Origin: Nemertoderma westbladi
Taxonomy: Eukaryota > Xenacoelomorpha > Nemertodermatida > Nemertodermatidae
Assembly (NCBI GenBank): GCA_032718475.1
Contig: JAUCBJ010006999.1
Span: forward strand, 1-64,000
Length of the DNA stretch: 64,000 bases
Direction of reading: 5' to 3'
Shown: positions 41,451 through 53,640 of the stretch, piece after piece
Layout: each line of letters opens with the position of its first letter
How positions within the stretch are numbered: position 1 is the stretch's first letter
The notes under the pieces: generated by a model
Database searches by the model: none
Seen by the model: the letters and a program-made list of their open reading frames with translations, nothing else
Told to the model about the DNA's origin: nothing
Position numbers and translations under genes: made by a program

Positions 41451-42477
41451 CTACGCAGCATCGACCTGGCAGGGAGCTTCTAAACAGGGTCGAGTCGCCT
41501 TCGTTGGGATTCTCCATCTCCATCCATTCTATATTCAACCGTAACCTTCTTTAATTTAATTAGAATCAATAGGTGATGGTGTAGGTAATTATTTAACAGC
41601 TGCAATAAATCGCTATATGTGCAATTATTATTATATGATATAAATTTTTTGATATGGTATAACTTAACTGGTTTAACGAGTGATAATAAATATTTATTTT
41701 TATTATACTGTACTCACGAGAAAATTTATATTTATTATACTGTACTCACGAGTAAATTTATCTTTAAATTATCTTTAATTATCACACAATTTTCCCCGTG
41801 TATCACAAAGGGGTATGTGTAGTATAAACAGACTCACTAACTACCTTCAGTTTAGTTATCTGCGGGACCTTCCAGTTGACATTATACGTTACCGGTATGG
41901 TGACTGCCGGATCATATCACCACACATTCATTATTATTAGTCAGGTACACAAGGTCTAGTAATGGCCATATTTCACTATGGAAGAAGCTTCGATGGACGA
42001 TATTTATACTGAAATAGACCCAGATAAAAGTGAGAAGGCTCTCCAACAAATAAAATGACGTAAGTGGTGCAAAAAGTAACATTTTTGTCTTGCTTTCTAA
42101 CTTGTCTCGCTACACGCTTGCCATATAATATCGCATCGATCGACAAAAAAAGTCTACTTTATTTTATATAGTTATTTTTACGTATTTGAAATCCCTGCGC
42201 GGTCAGCTTTCCATTGGTAGCAAAATATCCCTCTATACGTTTGAATAATAAAGTTCGACTGGTGAAATCTCAACAGAAACCTTTTTTTTGGAAATTGACG
42301 ACTTTTCGGGCTTTGCGGACACTACTAAAGTTACACCCTAGTAGTAACTAATAAAGTCACTAATAGAGTGTGTGAATAGATTTTGCTTTACATTGCTTTA
42401 CATACATCAGATTACAAGCGTTTTCATCTACTTCGATGCTATTTCAACACATGTAAAAGGTCCCTAGAAATAAGAAA
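41451..42477. other. AT-rich spacer
   Basis: No gene is established. A direct repeat around TTATTATACTGTACTCACGAG occurs at about 41,700-41,760. A 26-codon open frame at 41,978-42,058 with a nearby GTAAGT is discussed under findings. Confidence 0.4.
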
Positions 42478-42990
42478 GTACTTATTTTCTCCCGATTCGA
42501 GCGATAAAGTACCAATTTAAGAATAAATGCTTTTAGGTAAAGAATGAAAGTAAATATAAAAATTATTTCTCACCCAATAAAGAAAACGGAGATGAAACTA
42601 AGTGTTTCAAATTATGTTGCATATCATTAAGTTTTGTAAAAAAATTTGCATTCTTAAATTGTTACTTTTTCGCTCGAATTTAGACCAAAATCGGGAGAAA
42701 AAGTTACACTTTTATTCCCTAGGGAAAAAAAGTAGTAACCCATAGGATTGCATTGATTTTACTTTTTGTCCCGGCGAAAAAAAGTAAAATAAAATATATT
42801 TGTTGAAATTTCTTAAATTTTAAAAGTATTATAATGATTTTATTTATTGAATTTATTATTTTTTATTATTTATTATTTATTGAAAAAAGTTCTACTTTTT
42901 TTCCCATGTAATAAATAATTATTTTATTTATTTTTGTGGGAGGGGGGGGGGGGGGTTGTCATTGAATTACGACACTGTATTACATGACAT
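42478..42990. repeat. Foldback-type relic with subterminal G run
   Basis: Imperfect inverted arms lie at about 42,478-42,530 and 42,648-42,710 (CTCCCGAT...TCGAGCGA...AAGTA and complement). Between them, TCTCACCCAATAAAG...GGAGATGAAACTAA resembles the arm of the foldback element at 54,664-55,450. A 14-base G run (42,942-42,955) followed by TACGACACTGTATTAC parallels the end of that element. Confidence 0.5.
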
Positions 42991-45900
42991 GGTGTATGTA
43001 TTTTAGTAACAATAATTAATTGATAATTTAATCTATTGATAGTTGTGTGCTGTTGGTTTTGAATGTTTTCAACCAATTTAATGTGTGTTTGTGTGTTTCA
43101 TTACCAATTAATGTCAATAAATGATAATTTTATGGTTGTTATTGATTTAGTATAGTTTCCTTGGAGTAAAAAAAATAAAGTAAGATTTCTTAGTTTTCTT
43201 TTCCGGAATGTAAATTTAATTTTAAATTCCGTGCGGTTTTGGATTATAAACTGCTGAAATTATCGACATAATAAAAAATTCAAGGTAAGATATTATTTTT
43301 CAATAAACAAAGTTGGTAAAAACATATATTATACACAATGTAATAAAAATTACAATACATTATAATTCTCTAATGTACATTACATCACTAAATAATGAAG
43401 ATGCGATTAGTTTTTGCTGATATTATCTGTAATCAAACAATAATATAGCCTTTTGTTTTGCATAGCCTCAACTCAGTAGTTACCAACACTGCTCGTTACT
43501 GTAGCAACCCCATTGCTGTTGGTTTAATCCCATTTTTTTACGTGACTTCCTAAGCATTCTCATATTTGATTCCTGTACTAAATCCAAAGGACAGATTTTT
43601 AGCTTCCAGGTATTTGAGGTTTAATAAAGGCAGTTGATTGGTTAATCTCTGTTGGAGGTCTGATGTCTGGATAAAGTGTCCTGGTGTTTACTGAAAAATA
43701 AATTAAGTTACTAATAGACTATAAATAAATATAGAATATATATTAACTACAGGATACGTCATTATTCATAATAACCATATCATCTTATTTAATTTATTTC
43801 TGGATAAATTTCTAGAACAAACAAATCACACAATCTAAAATTTCGCTCTCATTCCTTGCTTTGTGGCACATTCGATGCGTATTAACACGATGCAGACACC
43901 TGTCACAGTCTCCGGGATTTATTATACACGTTTGTTTGTGTGAATTTGTGGGCACTTCAACAATGTTGTTGTGTGTTTCCAAAATCATTCAATAGCGTAC
44001 AGCGTATAGCGTCCAGCCACATAGTCCACAGTCAGTAGGGCCTACTCCAGTAGGTCAGAGGGTACCGGTATTGAGTCCTGCAGTGACTGAGAGAGTACCG
44101 GGTCAGCCGGTTGGCGAATGCGTATTTGTGGTCAAATTGGGCTATTCTGAATTCATTTTCGGCCATATTGCTAGTCAACAGGATGGAAACTGTACGATAT
44201 TACTGTATTTCTTTAGAGATGAATCGGTAGGCTATTGCCAGCGGTTCCATAATATAAATATTAATTACCAAAAAGTATTTCAGCAGTTGCACCATCAGAC
44301 TCAGTATGTTCTTACCAACACTTTGCACCTGATCATAAGTTTGGAAGGACACTGACCAGTCTGCGTTTCTCCAGTCTGATGCTAGGGTGCGAAATGTCTA
44401 AAGAAAGAGAACGTCTTGAACAACTTTGTTATTTACTGATTTACAACCCGTTTAGACGAATACTGGGTAGGTATCTACTACAGCAGGGTCGCAGAGTCGT
44501 CTACAGTTCCCCAGTGTACCGCTAGATGGCGAAATATCTGAAAGTGAACATCTTCTTTACAGAAATGCAGCGCTGTCTGCATTTCACCAGTCTGCAGGTA
44601 GAGTGTGAAATGTCTGAAAGTTTAACATTTTCTCGAACTTTTGTTATTTACTTACAATTGCTGTTAAGCTGAAACTTGACAGTTATCTCCTATGGAGGTG
44701 GGGTTTTATTTCATGATGCTATGAATCTGTTCTATATGCAGTTCTCCAATCTGCCACACATTTCTCAACATATTGACGTATCATCTGTATATTTTTCCAT
44801 TATGGACTAGATAATTATGGTAAGTATTTATTTCGCCAATAACTGGGGATCACTTGCTAATAATGTAAGCCTAGAGAAAGAGATAAGAGGGGGGTACTGC
44901 CGTCCCTTTGTCAGGATATAATGATTCAGCCGCTTGGTCTCGTGACATTCCTGGCCTTACAATCAGAAGGATATCAGACACATATGATCGAAAAGCTTCT
45001 TGGTGCCGAGAGTAAAAAAAAATGGAAACACGAATGAATTTTCGGAGTCATTTTAAAATTATTTATAATTAATTTATTAACTGCAGTACTATTAAATTAA
45101 AAGTAAAATGTTAACCGAACCCAATTGGAGCAGTCAATTCGTAGTTATTTTATAATTAGACATTTAAATTATATTTCTAATATTACATTCATTTAAACTT
45201 AATTTATTTATATATATTCAAATACTTAATTTACAGTCAATAAACCCAGATCCTAAGATGCACTTGGTGACACAACATCCAACTACTACAGTACATCAAA
45301 TATCACTATTTACATCATTGTGTGCAAAGTAGCACTTTACAGCGTTACGAACCGAGTTTATTTATGTACCGAGCAAGCATGAATAAACAAGGGTCTTTAA
45401 CGCTGAAAAGTGACCTTTGCAAGTAATCTTTGATCCATCGTCGACTGAAGCAAACTTAGTCACCGTCTGTGTCCGTTCATTTAGTTTTACTTAACACTGT
45501 CGCCATATTTTCTTTGCTCATTTTCTCTAAAATATCTTACATACTGTAGGACGTTTCGATATAATGCATTACACGTACACGTTAAACAATTATTTACATA
45601 CAGTAGCTAGTCCCGTTACTGCAAACTGGACGCACGCATTATTCACGTGACGTGCTGCTTTATTGGATAAAGCAGCACGCATTAATATAAATGGAAATAA
45701 TACATTCTGGAATATGGTAATTTAAGTTGTTTCCATGTCATTGATTACTTTGCAGCGTTCCGTGCTATAGTCCACAACGCTCAAAGTGTTACTTTGCAGC
45801 GTTACGAGTAATTCCACCAGAACGCTGTTAAGTTGACATAATGTAACAAAATATTATAAACTGGTTTCATAAATAGCAAAAAAACAAACAGAACAAAATA

Positions 45901-46047
45901 CAATAAAAATAACTCATATATTGGGAATCAAAATGAACTTAATTGTTTTTTTTTTTTCAATATTCATATTATTTTAAACAATGAAACATTTATATGTTGT
46001 GTATATGTATAATCATAAATTCCTCTCAGAATACACAATACAATAAA
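42991..46047. other. AT-rich DNA including the CARP gene 3' region
   Basis: No coding motif is recognised; the open frame 44,071-44,355 has none. A 12-bp hairpin lies at 45,651-45,679. The part next to 46,047 should contain the 3' untranslated region of the CARP gene (minus strand). I could not fix its polyadenylation site. Confidence 0.4.
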
Positions 46048-46245
46048 CTAACAATGATATGGTATTCTGTGAGGTCCGCAAGATGGCGTGCCTTCTTGGC
46101 ACTGGTTATTGTTCTTGGAACAGAAAGGAATATTCGTTCGCACGAGTCGATTATTGGTTGCCTGTATCGGTCGAATATTACCACGTAAATATTTCTTGTG
46201 AGAAACATCTTCTTCGTTCTGTTCTAGAATTCTCAGTTTGTCCAA
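46048..46245 (-). CDS. CA10: CARP (CA10/CA11-like), last coding exon
   Basis: After an AG at the intron end (TTATTGTTAAG), the exon reads LDKLRILEQNEED, then GNIRPIQATNNRLVRTN, which is the conserved NxRPxQxxxxRxVRTN end of the alpha-carbonic anhydrase fold in CA10/CA11-type proteins. It continues to a Cys-rich tail (four Cys in about 24 residues) ending in a TAG at 46,048-46,050. It joins in phase 0 to the exon ending at 55,999. The preceding intron is 9.75 kb and full of mobile elements. The acceptor pyrimidine tract is modest, so the exact first codon is slightly uncertain. Confidence 0.88.
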   Translation of the reverse strand: MDKLRILEQNEEDVSHKKYLRGNIRPIQATNNRLVRTNIPFCSKNNNQCQEGTPSCGPHRIPYHC

Positions 46246-46326
46246 CTTAACAATAAATAAAAGAGTTAATATAGTTCATTAATAGCATACAGATACTATG
46301 CCTTTTTCCTAGGTCAGCCCTGAGAT

Positions 46327-47569
46327 CCACGAAGCTAAGGAAAATCAACTACTTTCGCTAAGAAAGATTTTCCTTAGCTGAGATGGTCTATTCATAGTGG
46401 GCTATTTTACTTGTATGGAGCAGATTTAGTGTTTTTTGACCGGTGAAAAAACTAGCCTTTAAAAGTACCCTGAAATTTTGCATGTATATACTACTCATCA
46501 AGGCGCGTCGTGTGGGCTGGGTCTTATATCCAGGAAAAATCTGGTTTCCATGGCAACGGACTTAGAAAAAAGTCTATGTATTTCAAGTCAATATTTATAC
46601 TGTAACTCTATTTCTAGGAAAACTATAATAGATATAAACATGGGGTTTCTCAACTCAACTATAAGGTCCATAGCAGAGCCGATTGAGGTTGAATAGAAAA
46701 TCCAGTTACCTTGGCAACCGGGCTAAACAGATGTTAAAATTTATAAAATGTTAATTTGAAGCCTAAGGTTAAGGTGTTATGTCTTGGGACCAACCCCTAC
46801 CCCCACAATATGACTTATTCTGCGTCCGAATTTCATTGTTTAATTTTGCAGTTACCATGACAACCGCTGAAAACAGATGTTTTTATACAAAAATTACTCA
46901 TTTGGATATAGACTTTGCGATAAAATTTTACGAAACTGGGAATGTGTTATCTGGACCACTAGTTGGAACTTTTAGTGAAACTCAAATCATTCCAGAAATA
47001 TATAGTTACCTTGGTAACTGTATATTAATAAAGTCTATATCATTCCAGTCTATATTCATAACTCTATTTGTAGAAAAACCGCAATATATATAAACTTGGA
47101 GTTTCTCAACTCAACTATAAGGGCCATAGCCGAGCAGATTGAGGTAAATTAAAAAATCCTGATACCATGGCAACCAATCTAAACAGATGTAAAAATTTAT
47201 AAAATGATAATTTGAAGCACAAGTTAATAGTATTATGACTTGGGACCAACACCTACCCCCACTATATGACTTATTCTGCATCCGAATTATATTGTTCTAT
47301 TTTTCAGTTTCCATGACAACCACTGCAAACAGATGCATTTTGATAGAAAATCGGTAATTTGGACATAAACTACAATATTTTCTGAAACTCAGTATATGTG
47401 TTATCTGAACCACAATCTGTACTGAATTTTTTTTCAAAGGTTAAAGCAACAGTTCCAGAGAACTCTAGTTTCCATGGGAATAGAAGTTAATTATTGAGAA
47501 TTGCTACTAAACGAGGCTAAGCAACGAACCAAAGTGTGGCCGTTTGTTTAATTTTCCTTAGCTTCGTGG
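46327..47569. mobile_element. MITE-like element with 19-bp terminal inverted repeats
   Basis: CCACGAAGCTAAGGAAAAT (46,327-46,345) and its perfect complement (47,551-47,569) bound 1.24 kb. A second inverted copy of AGCTAAGGAAAATC lies at about 46,366-46,379. The interior contains two diverged copies of a unit of roughly 450 bases (around 46,690-46,880 and 47,150-47,340). No transposase is seen and no clear target duplication is found. Confidence 0.62.
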
Positions 47570-47593
47570 TTGCATTTCCTTTAGGAAATGCCT

Positions 47594-48131
47594 TGTTAGC
47601 TTATTCAATCCCGCCAACACCCCATAAAGTTATAAGCCGATAAGCAATATTGGGAGCCACGAGATTGGGCAATTAACCAACTCGTGCCTTCCCAATAAGA
47701 GTGGGAAGGAAGCACACAATAGAGGGTCAGGGGCCAAACCCCTAACCCAAGGAGAACAGGTGGAGTGAACGGGAATACTCCACGGGGCGCCAACAAGGGT
47801 ATTAACCAATCAGAGGGGGGAATGGCATCGATTGAGTAGCAGTAAGGCCACCGTGCAATATAACCAATAACCTATTAATCAGTGATTCAGTTATCTCAGT
47901 GCAGCAGTGCTAGCGTAGGGTACAGCCAATTAGTTTAGTTAGGGGATCACGGGACTTTAGTTACCGTATCCCGCCTACCGTATAATTCACAATATATCTA
48001 TATCCTATAACCTATTATTATACACCGAACTTCAGAACTCAGTCATCTTTATTTCACTCTTATACACGGCGGGGACGCGTGGACTAAATACCACATCGGA
48101 TAAATCGGGATCCCTCCTGGATCCCGTCACA
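47594..48131 (+). repeat. 5' LTR of the 7-kb element
   Basis: Starts TGTT and ends CACA; identical to the 3' copy apart from two transitions. The inner side begins GTAACTAAAC, with no clear tRNA complement. Confidence 0.92.
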
Positions 48132-48238
48132 GTAACTAAACAACTGCTCCCCTAGCCAGTAACTAAATCCGAGCTGCCGCCCTAGTTGAACATCAAGAAC
48201 TGCAACCTAGCTAGCCGAATCATCAGCCACCAGACGAG

Positions 48239-49537
48239 ATGAGTGAATCGGGCGAGACACCGCCGCGGACCCCGGACGACGATCTAACGATCCGCGAGGC
48301 CACGGCGAGACGATACGAACCCACGACGCCGATCGATGCTACGCCGACCACGTCGACGCAGGTTGACGCCACGTCGATAACGACCAACCCGGCGAACCAA
48401 GATGTGGGGGGTCGTCTACAACCGGAGAGCGAGTCGAGGGAAGGAGACGAGAAGGGAGGAGAAGAGAAAGACGAGTCGACGCGGAGCGAGGGTCGACATA
48501 CCGATGTCACCGGCCAGCCACAGGCCGAGGACGACGAACGGTCCACCGGAACGGCGACGGTGGGGCCGTCGGTACGACGTCGGACCCGGAGAGATGGAGG
48601 AGAGGTCGGCGACGAGGATGTCGGGGTTTCTGATCGACTTCGACGGGCCTACCTCGCGACCCGGGAGCAACTGAGAGAGGCCAAGGAGGGGGCGAAGGTA
48701 GACGAGGTGAGACTGAAGAAAGGACTAGGTGAGTCGAACAGATACTTTGATCACCTAGTGTGTTTTGGGCAGAGAGAATTAGCCGAGGAGAGGACGAGGG
48801 GAGTTGTCAACGAACTGATTGAACTATGGGAATGTGGGGGTATGGAACCTAGCGTAGTGTACGTAGGGCCATACTTAGTCGATGCCCGGGGAGTGAAAGT
48901 AAGAGTTAGAAGACCTGGGGAGGGCGAATCCGAGGTTAATTCCGAGGATTCGGTCTCGTCGGTCGGAGGAAGTTCCGGGAAGCGGGGGAAAGTTAGTGGG
49001 ACGGAGGGGCGACGGGAGTCCGTCGCAACCGATAAGTCTGCTACATCCTCCGTAAAAGAAAGACGGGTGCGACAGAGTGAACGCATAGAGTATAAATTAG
49101 AAACGGCTGCGAGTAAGCAGGAATGGTTAGAGTGGCAATTGAGAGAGGAAACCGCATTCTCAGAGAAGGCAGGAGAGTTGGAGAGGGAGTATAGAGAGAA
49201 AGCCGAGAAGTTTAGAGAGAGAGCCAAGGAGTGTAGAGAGCGAGAGATGGGAGTAGAGAGCGAGCCGGCGAGGCAGCTTGAGATGATTGCTAGAGAGGCA
49301 GAGTTGGCCGGGCAGAATACGCGAGAGTCGGGGATAAAGGGTGAGTGCAGGCGGGATGATTTGCATGCCATGCTAGGGAGGCTTGCGCAATATCAAGCCA
49401 AACTTAAACGGTGCCGACTAGAACTGGCGCGGTTGGAGATATCAGAGAGTGAGACCCCACTTACAGGCACCGAGCGAGAGAACCAGAACTGGTGTAGCCG
49501 TACGGGCGGGGGGGGGGGGGTAGTAGTAGTACGTTAG
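48239..49537 (+). CDS. Gag-like coiled-coil protein, N-terminal ORF
   Basis: The ATG at 48,239 opens a 432-codon frame rich in Glu, Arg and Ser. Residues from about 270 to 410 form long charged heptad-like helices (REYREKAEKFRERAKECRER). The N-terminus is acidic and Thr/Pro-rich. No catalytic motif is seen. The frame ends just after a 13-base G run (49,508-49,520). One base of slippage there opens a continuing Asn-rich frame, so the native protein is probably longer. I call it Gag-like from its position after the 5' LTR and the zinc knuckle further downstream. Confidence 0.65.
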   Translation: MSESGETPPRTPDDDLTIREATARRYEPTTPIDATPTTSTQVDATSITTNPANQDVGGRLQPESESREGDEKGGEEKDESTRSEGRHTDVTGQPQAEDDERSTGTATVGPSVRRRTRRDGGEVGDEDVGVSDRLRRAYLATREQLREAKEGAKVDEVRLKKGLGESNRYFDHLVCFGQRELAEERTRGVVNELIELWECGGMEPSVVYVGPYLVDARGVKVRVRRPGEGESEVNSEDSVSSVGGSSGKRGKVSGTEGRRESVATDKSATSSVKERRVRQSERIEYKLETAASKQEWLEWQLREETAFSEKAGELEREYREKAEKFRERAKECREREMGVESEPARQLEMIAREAELAGQNTRESGIKGECRRDDLHAMLGRLAQYQAKLKRCRLELARLEISESETPLTGTERENQNWCSRTGGGGGVVVVR

Positions 49538-50873
49538 AAGCAGTTAATATTAATAGTACCGTAGTAAATAACCCTAATCCCTTTATTACAGGAAATAATA
49601 ATATTTTACCGGGTAGTAGTAATTTAAATTTAAATACAAATATTCTAAATAATAACATTAGTTCAAATATTCAGAATAATTCAAATAATACGAATAATAA
49701 TTTAAATTTTGAAAATTCAAATAATTCTAATTTAAATAATTTAAATCTCGTTTCAAATTCTAATAATTTAATTGATTTAACAAATAATATTGGGAATGGT
49801 GCTATTAATGTGAGCGCGTCAGACGTGTATAGCCCGGCAGACGGCGGCCTGGTAGGCCACGTAGTTAGTAGGCAGGAAGTGGCAGGGTTGAGCCAACCCG
49901 ACGGCGGCCTGGTAGGCCACGCAGTTAGTAGGCAGGAGGTAGCGGGGTTGAGCCAACCCGAAGTAGGCCTGATGGGCCACGCAGTAGTAGAGAGAGAGGC
50001 GGGGGTGAATAGACCCAGCCGTAGTAGAGACAGTGCGTCGACTAGAGAGGGGTGTAGAGACGAAGTAAGAGATATTGAAGTTAGATGTGGCGGGTGGGGG
50101 GGGGGCTACGGGCGCCCCACCACATAAGATTAGTGGCGAGAGAGGGGGGGCAGAGAATGCCCCACAAGAGGGGTGTAGGAGTGTAGTAAGAGGTAGTGAA
50201 GTTAGAAGTGGCGGGTGGGGGGGGGGCTACCGGCGCCCCACCACATAAGATTAGTGGCGAGAGAGGGGGGGCAGAGAATGCCCCACAAGAGGGGTATAGA
50301 AGTGTAGTAAGAAATAGTGAAGTTAGAAGTGGCGGGTGGGGGGGGGCTACGGGCACCCCACCGCGAGAGATTAGTAGAGAGAGAGGGGGGGCAGAGAGTG
50401 TCCCACAGCCGTCAGCGGATAATGCGCGGGCCGAATCAGGTAAACCGCAACACCCGGCGACGGAGAGTAATAGGGGGATTGCGAGTATCCCCAGCGGCGT
50501 GCGATCGAGTAGAGAGAGGCAGGTTGACGTCGCGAGAGGGCAGACGAAGCGTCGAGCCCGATTAGAAGAGGGAGGAAGAACAGTGGAGTTTAACCGGGAG
50601 GTCGACGAGAGATCTCACGAGCCGGAATACTACACAGAAAAGAGAAGAAGAGAAGATAGTAGAAGAAGTGTCGCCACGAACGATAGCAGTGCGAGGACGG
50701 ATAACGGACCGTCGACAGTAGAGATGGAGTCAGGGAGCCAGTGGGGTCGAACTTCGGGAGATTGCCGTCGCCCCGGAGAAACGCACCGCACGCCAAGAGA
50801 GGGGTACAGGACGTACCAATACAAGTCGAGAACAGGAGAGGGGATCGAAGAGAAGCTTCCCGACGGGATATAG
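49521..50873 (+). pseudogene. Gag-like middle region, broken at G runs
   Basis: After the G run, a frame with an Asn/Leu/Ser-rich stretch (about 49,540-49,800) and a threefold GLVGHAVSRQEVAGLSQP-type repeat (49,840-50,000) runs to 50,127. Three near-identical repeats of about 120 bases follow (50,081-50,400), each with a G run of 10, 10 and 9 bases; only the 9-base version keeps the frame, which then continues to 50,873. The pattern indicates one ancestral ORF with length changes at homopolymers. Confidence 0.6.
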
Positions 50874-51967
50874 CTGCCGATCGAGAGTACGGTAGTCGCG
50901 GGGAGACTCGAGATTCGCGAAGAATAAACTTCGGTTCGGAAGGGCACATGCAGACTGCAGGACATACTGTAGGCCTTACTGCACATACTATTATAGGCCA
51001 TGCTGGGAGAGATAGAGTAGGCGATGGGGTAGCGCGAACGACGGGATTAAACCCGGAAGTCGCGGAGTACATACCGGTAGGTAGGCGAGAGGTAGGTAGG
51101 CCTATATCGGTACAGCAGCATGACTATAATACACAGGGACATAACATATATCCAGGGGAGGGGGGAGTTATTGGAGATAGACGTATGGGCCCCAATGTAT
51201 TAACATCAACCCCAGTACCAAACATACCGGCTGGGGGGGGACAGGGTGACATTCCCCCATCACAATATCGACAATATACCCCGATAGGAGCAAGAATATC
51301 GAACTCCCTGGACGAGAGCAGGTCGTGCGGACAGTCACCACCACACGCGGCCATACAGGGGACTACCAGTCCACAGTTAGCTGGTAGTAGGGCCACACCG
51401 TGGCAGGGACAGAAAGAAAATAACACCGTAAATAAAAACAATCCCAATATACCCAGTAGGCCGAGTCTAGACAACCAAAACATTAAATCGGTACATATAA
51501 ACCTAAGCGCGATACGTGAAGGACTATACAGGAAACGCTATAATCCAGGATTCCAATGTCAATTACATCGGGACGGAACCCATAAGACCAGGAGTTGCAA
51601 GTACTGGCAAGCGTTGCCCAAACGAGATCGTGTAGCCTACACAGACGCAAACGGACTATGTCATCGATGTGTGGTAAAAGGACACAGATCCGGAGAGTGT
51701 TGGAAAGGGAGAGGATGTGAAAGGACTAGACCAGGGGCAGAGAAGCCCATGAGCAAACATAAGGGAGTCGGGAAAGTAGAAGGAGGCGTGTTGCATACAC
51801 ACGCAGGACGGACACAGTGCGAGGGGGCATTACATGGGCAGACACATGGTATACCAAGGAACGAGCGGGGGTCGTCGAGGCCTTTAATGCCAGCGCACAT
51901 ACGAAGGGGGAGGCCAGCGGAGGTAGTGCACCGAAGAGAGTGTGGCGAAGAGTTAGAGGGCGTATAG
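50741..51967 (+). CDS. Gag-like C-terminal ORF with zinc knuckle
   Basis: The 408-codon frame is Arg/Gly-rich at first. At about residues 275-325 it carries a Cys/His region (CQLHRDGTHKTRSC, then LCHRCVVKGHRSGEC) with spacing typical of BEL/Pao nucleocapsid regions, including a C-x2-C-x4-H-x4-C knuckle. It overlaps the preceding frame by 133 bases. A further frame (51,817-52,101) may be its true end. It would bind RNA. No protease follows. Confidence 0.68.
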   Translation: MGSNFGRLPSPRRNAPHAKRGVQDVPIQVENRRGDRREASRRDIAADREYGSRGETRDSRRINFGSEGHMQTAGHTVGLTAHTIIGHAGRDRVGDGVARTTGLNPEVAEYIPVGRREVGRPISVQQHDYNTQGHNIYPGEGGVIGDRRMGPNVLTSTPVPNIPAGGGQGDIPPSQYRQYTPIGARISNSLDESRSCGQSPPHAAIQGTTSPQLAGSRATPWQGQKENNTVNKNNPNIPSRPSLDNQNIKSVHINLSAIREGLYRKRYNPGFQCQLHRDGTHKTRSCKYWQALPKRDRVAYTDANGLCHRCVVKGHRSGECWKGRGCERTRPGAEKPMSKHKGVGKVEGGVLHTHAGRTQCEGALHGQTHGIPRNERGSSRPLMPAHIRRGRPAEVVHRRECGEELEGV

Positions 51968-52239
51968 GAGGGCAGCGGGAGAGTGCCTACCGGAAGGAGG
52001 GGCACCTGAGAGTGTTTAGTCGTCCAAAGTTTTGGACTGAGGGGGGTGGGAATGAGGGCGAGACGCCCTTCCCACGCACAAAATATAAAATAATTATTTA
52101 ATTAAAAATAAGAAAATAATTAAATAATAGAGTAGGTAGAAGTTAGGTAGTTAGGAGTTAGTTAGGAGGTACGTAGTACCTAGAGTCAGAGTTAGTTAGT
52201 TAGGCAGTTAGCACTGATAGTTAGTGTTAGAGTAAGAGT

Positions 52240-53640
52240 TAGAGGGTACGCAGTACCGTTAGTAAGAGTAGAGTCAGAGGAGTTAGTAGGAGGGTACGTG
52301 TAGTACCGTTAGTAGAAGAGTTAGTAGGAGGGTACGTGTAGTACCGTTAGTAGAAGAGTTAGTAGGAGGGTACGTGTAGTACCGTTAGTAGAAGAGAGTT
52401 AGAGGGTACGTAAGTACCGCTAGTTAGTAGAGTTAGAGGGTACGTAAGTACCACTAGGTAGTTAGAGTTAGAGGGTACGTAAGTACCGCTAGTTAGAGTA
52501 AGAGTTAGAGGGTACGTAGTACCGCTAGTTAGTAGAGTTAGAGGGTACGTAGTACCGCTAGGTAGTTAGAGTGAGAGGGTACGTAAGTACCGCTAGTTAG
52601 AGTAAGAGTTAGGGGGTAGGTAGTACCGTCAGTTAGTGGAGTTGGAGTAGTGAGAGGGTACGTAGTACCGCTAGTTAGAGTAAGAGTTAGAGGGTACGTT
52701 GTACCGCTAGCTAGTAGAGAGAGCTAGAGTAGTAAGAGGGTACGTAGTACCGCTAGTTAGGAGTGTTAGTAGTAGCAGTAGAGGGTTGTGGGCACCATAA
52801 GCGCCACGTAGTTAGAGTTAGTAGGGAATGCGCTGAACTTAGTGGGGCACGGGCGTGATGACGTGTTTGATGTAAGAGCAGGGTATGTTAATTAGGGTGG
52901 GTGCCGGGCACAAGAGGTGCCGGGCACAAAAAGAGTTAGTAGTAGAGTTAGTTGAGTTAGTAGTAGAGTTAGTTGAGTTAGTAGAGAGTTAGTAGAGTTA
53001 GTAGAGTTAGAAGGTGCCGGGCACAAGAGGTGCCGGGTACAAAAAGAGTTAGTAGAGTTAGAAGAGAGTTAGTAGAGTCAGTAGTAGTTCACATAATTAA
53101 CGTACCCACTCTGCCGGCACTCAGAGCGTCACGTGTAGGCGATGAGGCGTAAAGGGGTAGTAGAACAGTAGAGACGGGCACATAGGGTGCCAGGTAGTAG
53201 AGTTAGAGAGATAGAGTAGAATAGTAGAGAGGGCACATAGGGTGCCAGGTAGTAGAGTAGAGCAGAGAGGGCACATAGGGTGCCATATAGTAGAGTGGTT
53301 GTGGGCACCGCAAGCGCCACGTAGTTAGAAGAGTGGAGTAGAGTTAGTAGAGCTAGTTAGTAGAGTTAGCAGAGCTAGTGGAGTAGAGTTAGCAGAGCTA
53401 GTGGAGTAGAGTTAGTAGAGCTAGTTAGCAGAGTTGGTAGACTCAGAGGAGTCAAGTAGAGTTAGTAGAAGTAGAGAGCTAGTAGGAGTTAGTTAGACTT
53501 AATAGAGAGTTAGAGTCAGTAGAAAGTTAGAGGCTCTCAGTTAGAGCTAGAAGTAGTAAGAGTTAGTAGTTAGCAGAGTTAGTTAGATAGTTAGAGTTAG
53601 TAAGCAGTAGGTAGATAGTATGATAGCACAGGGGTAGCAT
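52240..53640. repeat. Interior repeat field of the 7-kb element
   Basis: 52,240-52,760 is an array of about 18 units built on GGTACGTAGTACC (a 5-bp hairpin) plus GTTAGAG. 52,780-53,300 alternates GGTGCCGGGCAC and GGGCACATAGGGTGCC with TTAGTAGAG. 53,300-53,620 is mostly TTAGTAGAG and TTAGCAGAG. No coding frame crosses it. Confidence 0.85.

Noticed and set aside
44071-44355. 94-codon plus-strand ORF
   Set aside because: No motif, no splice context and ordinary AT-rich surroundings; chance ORF.
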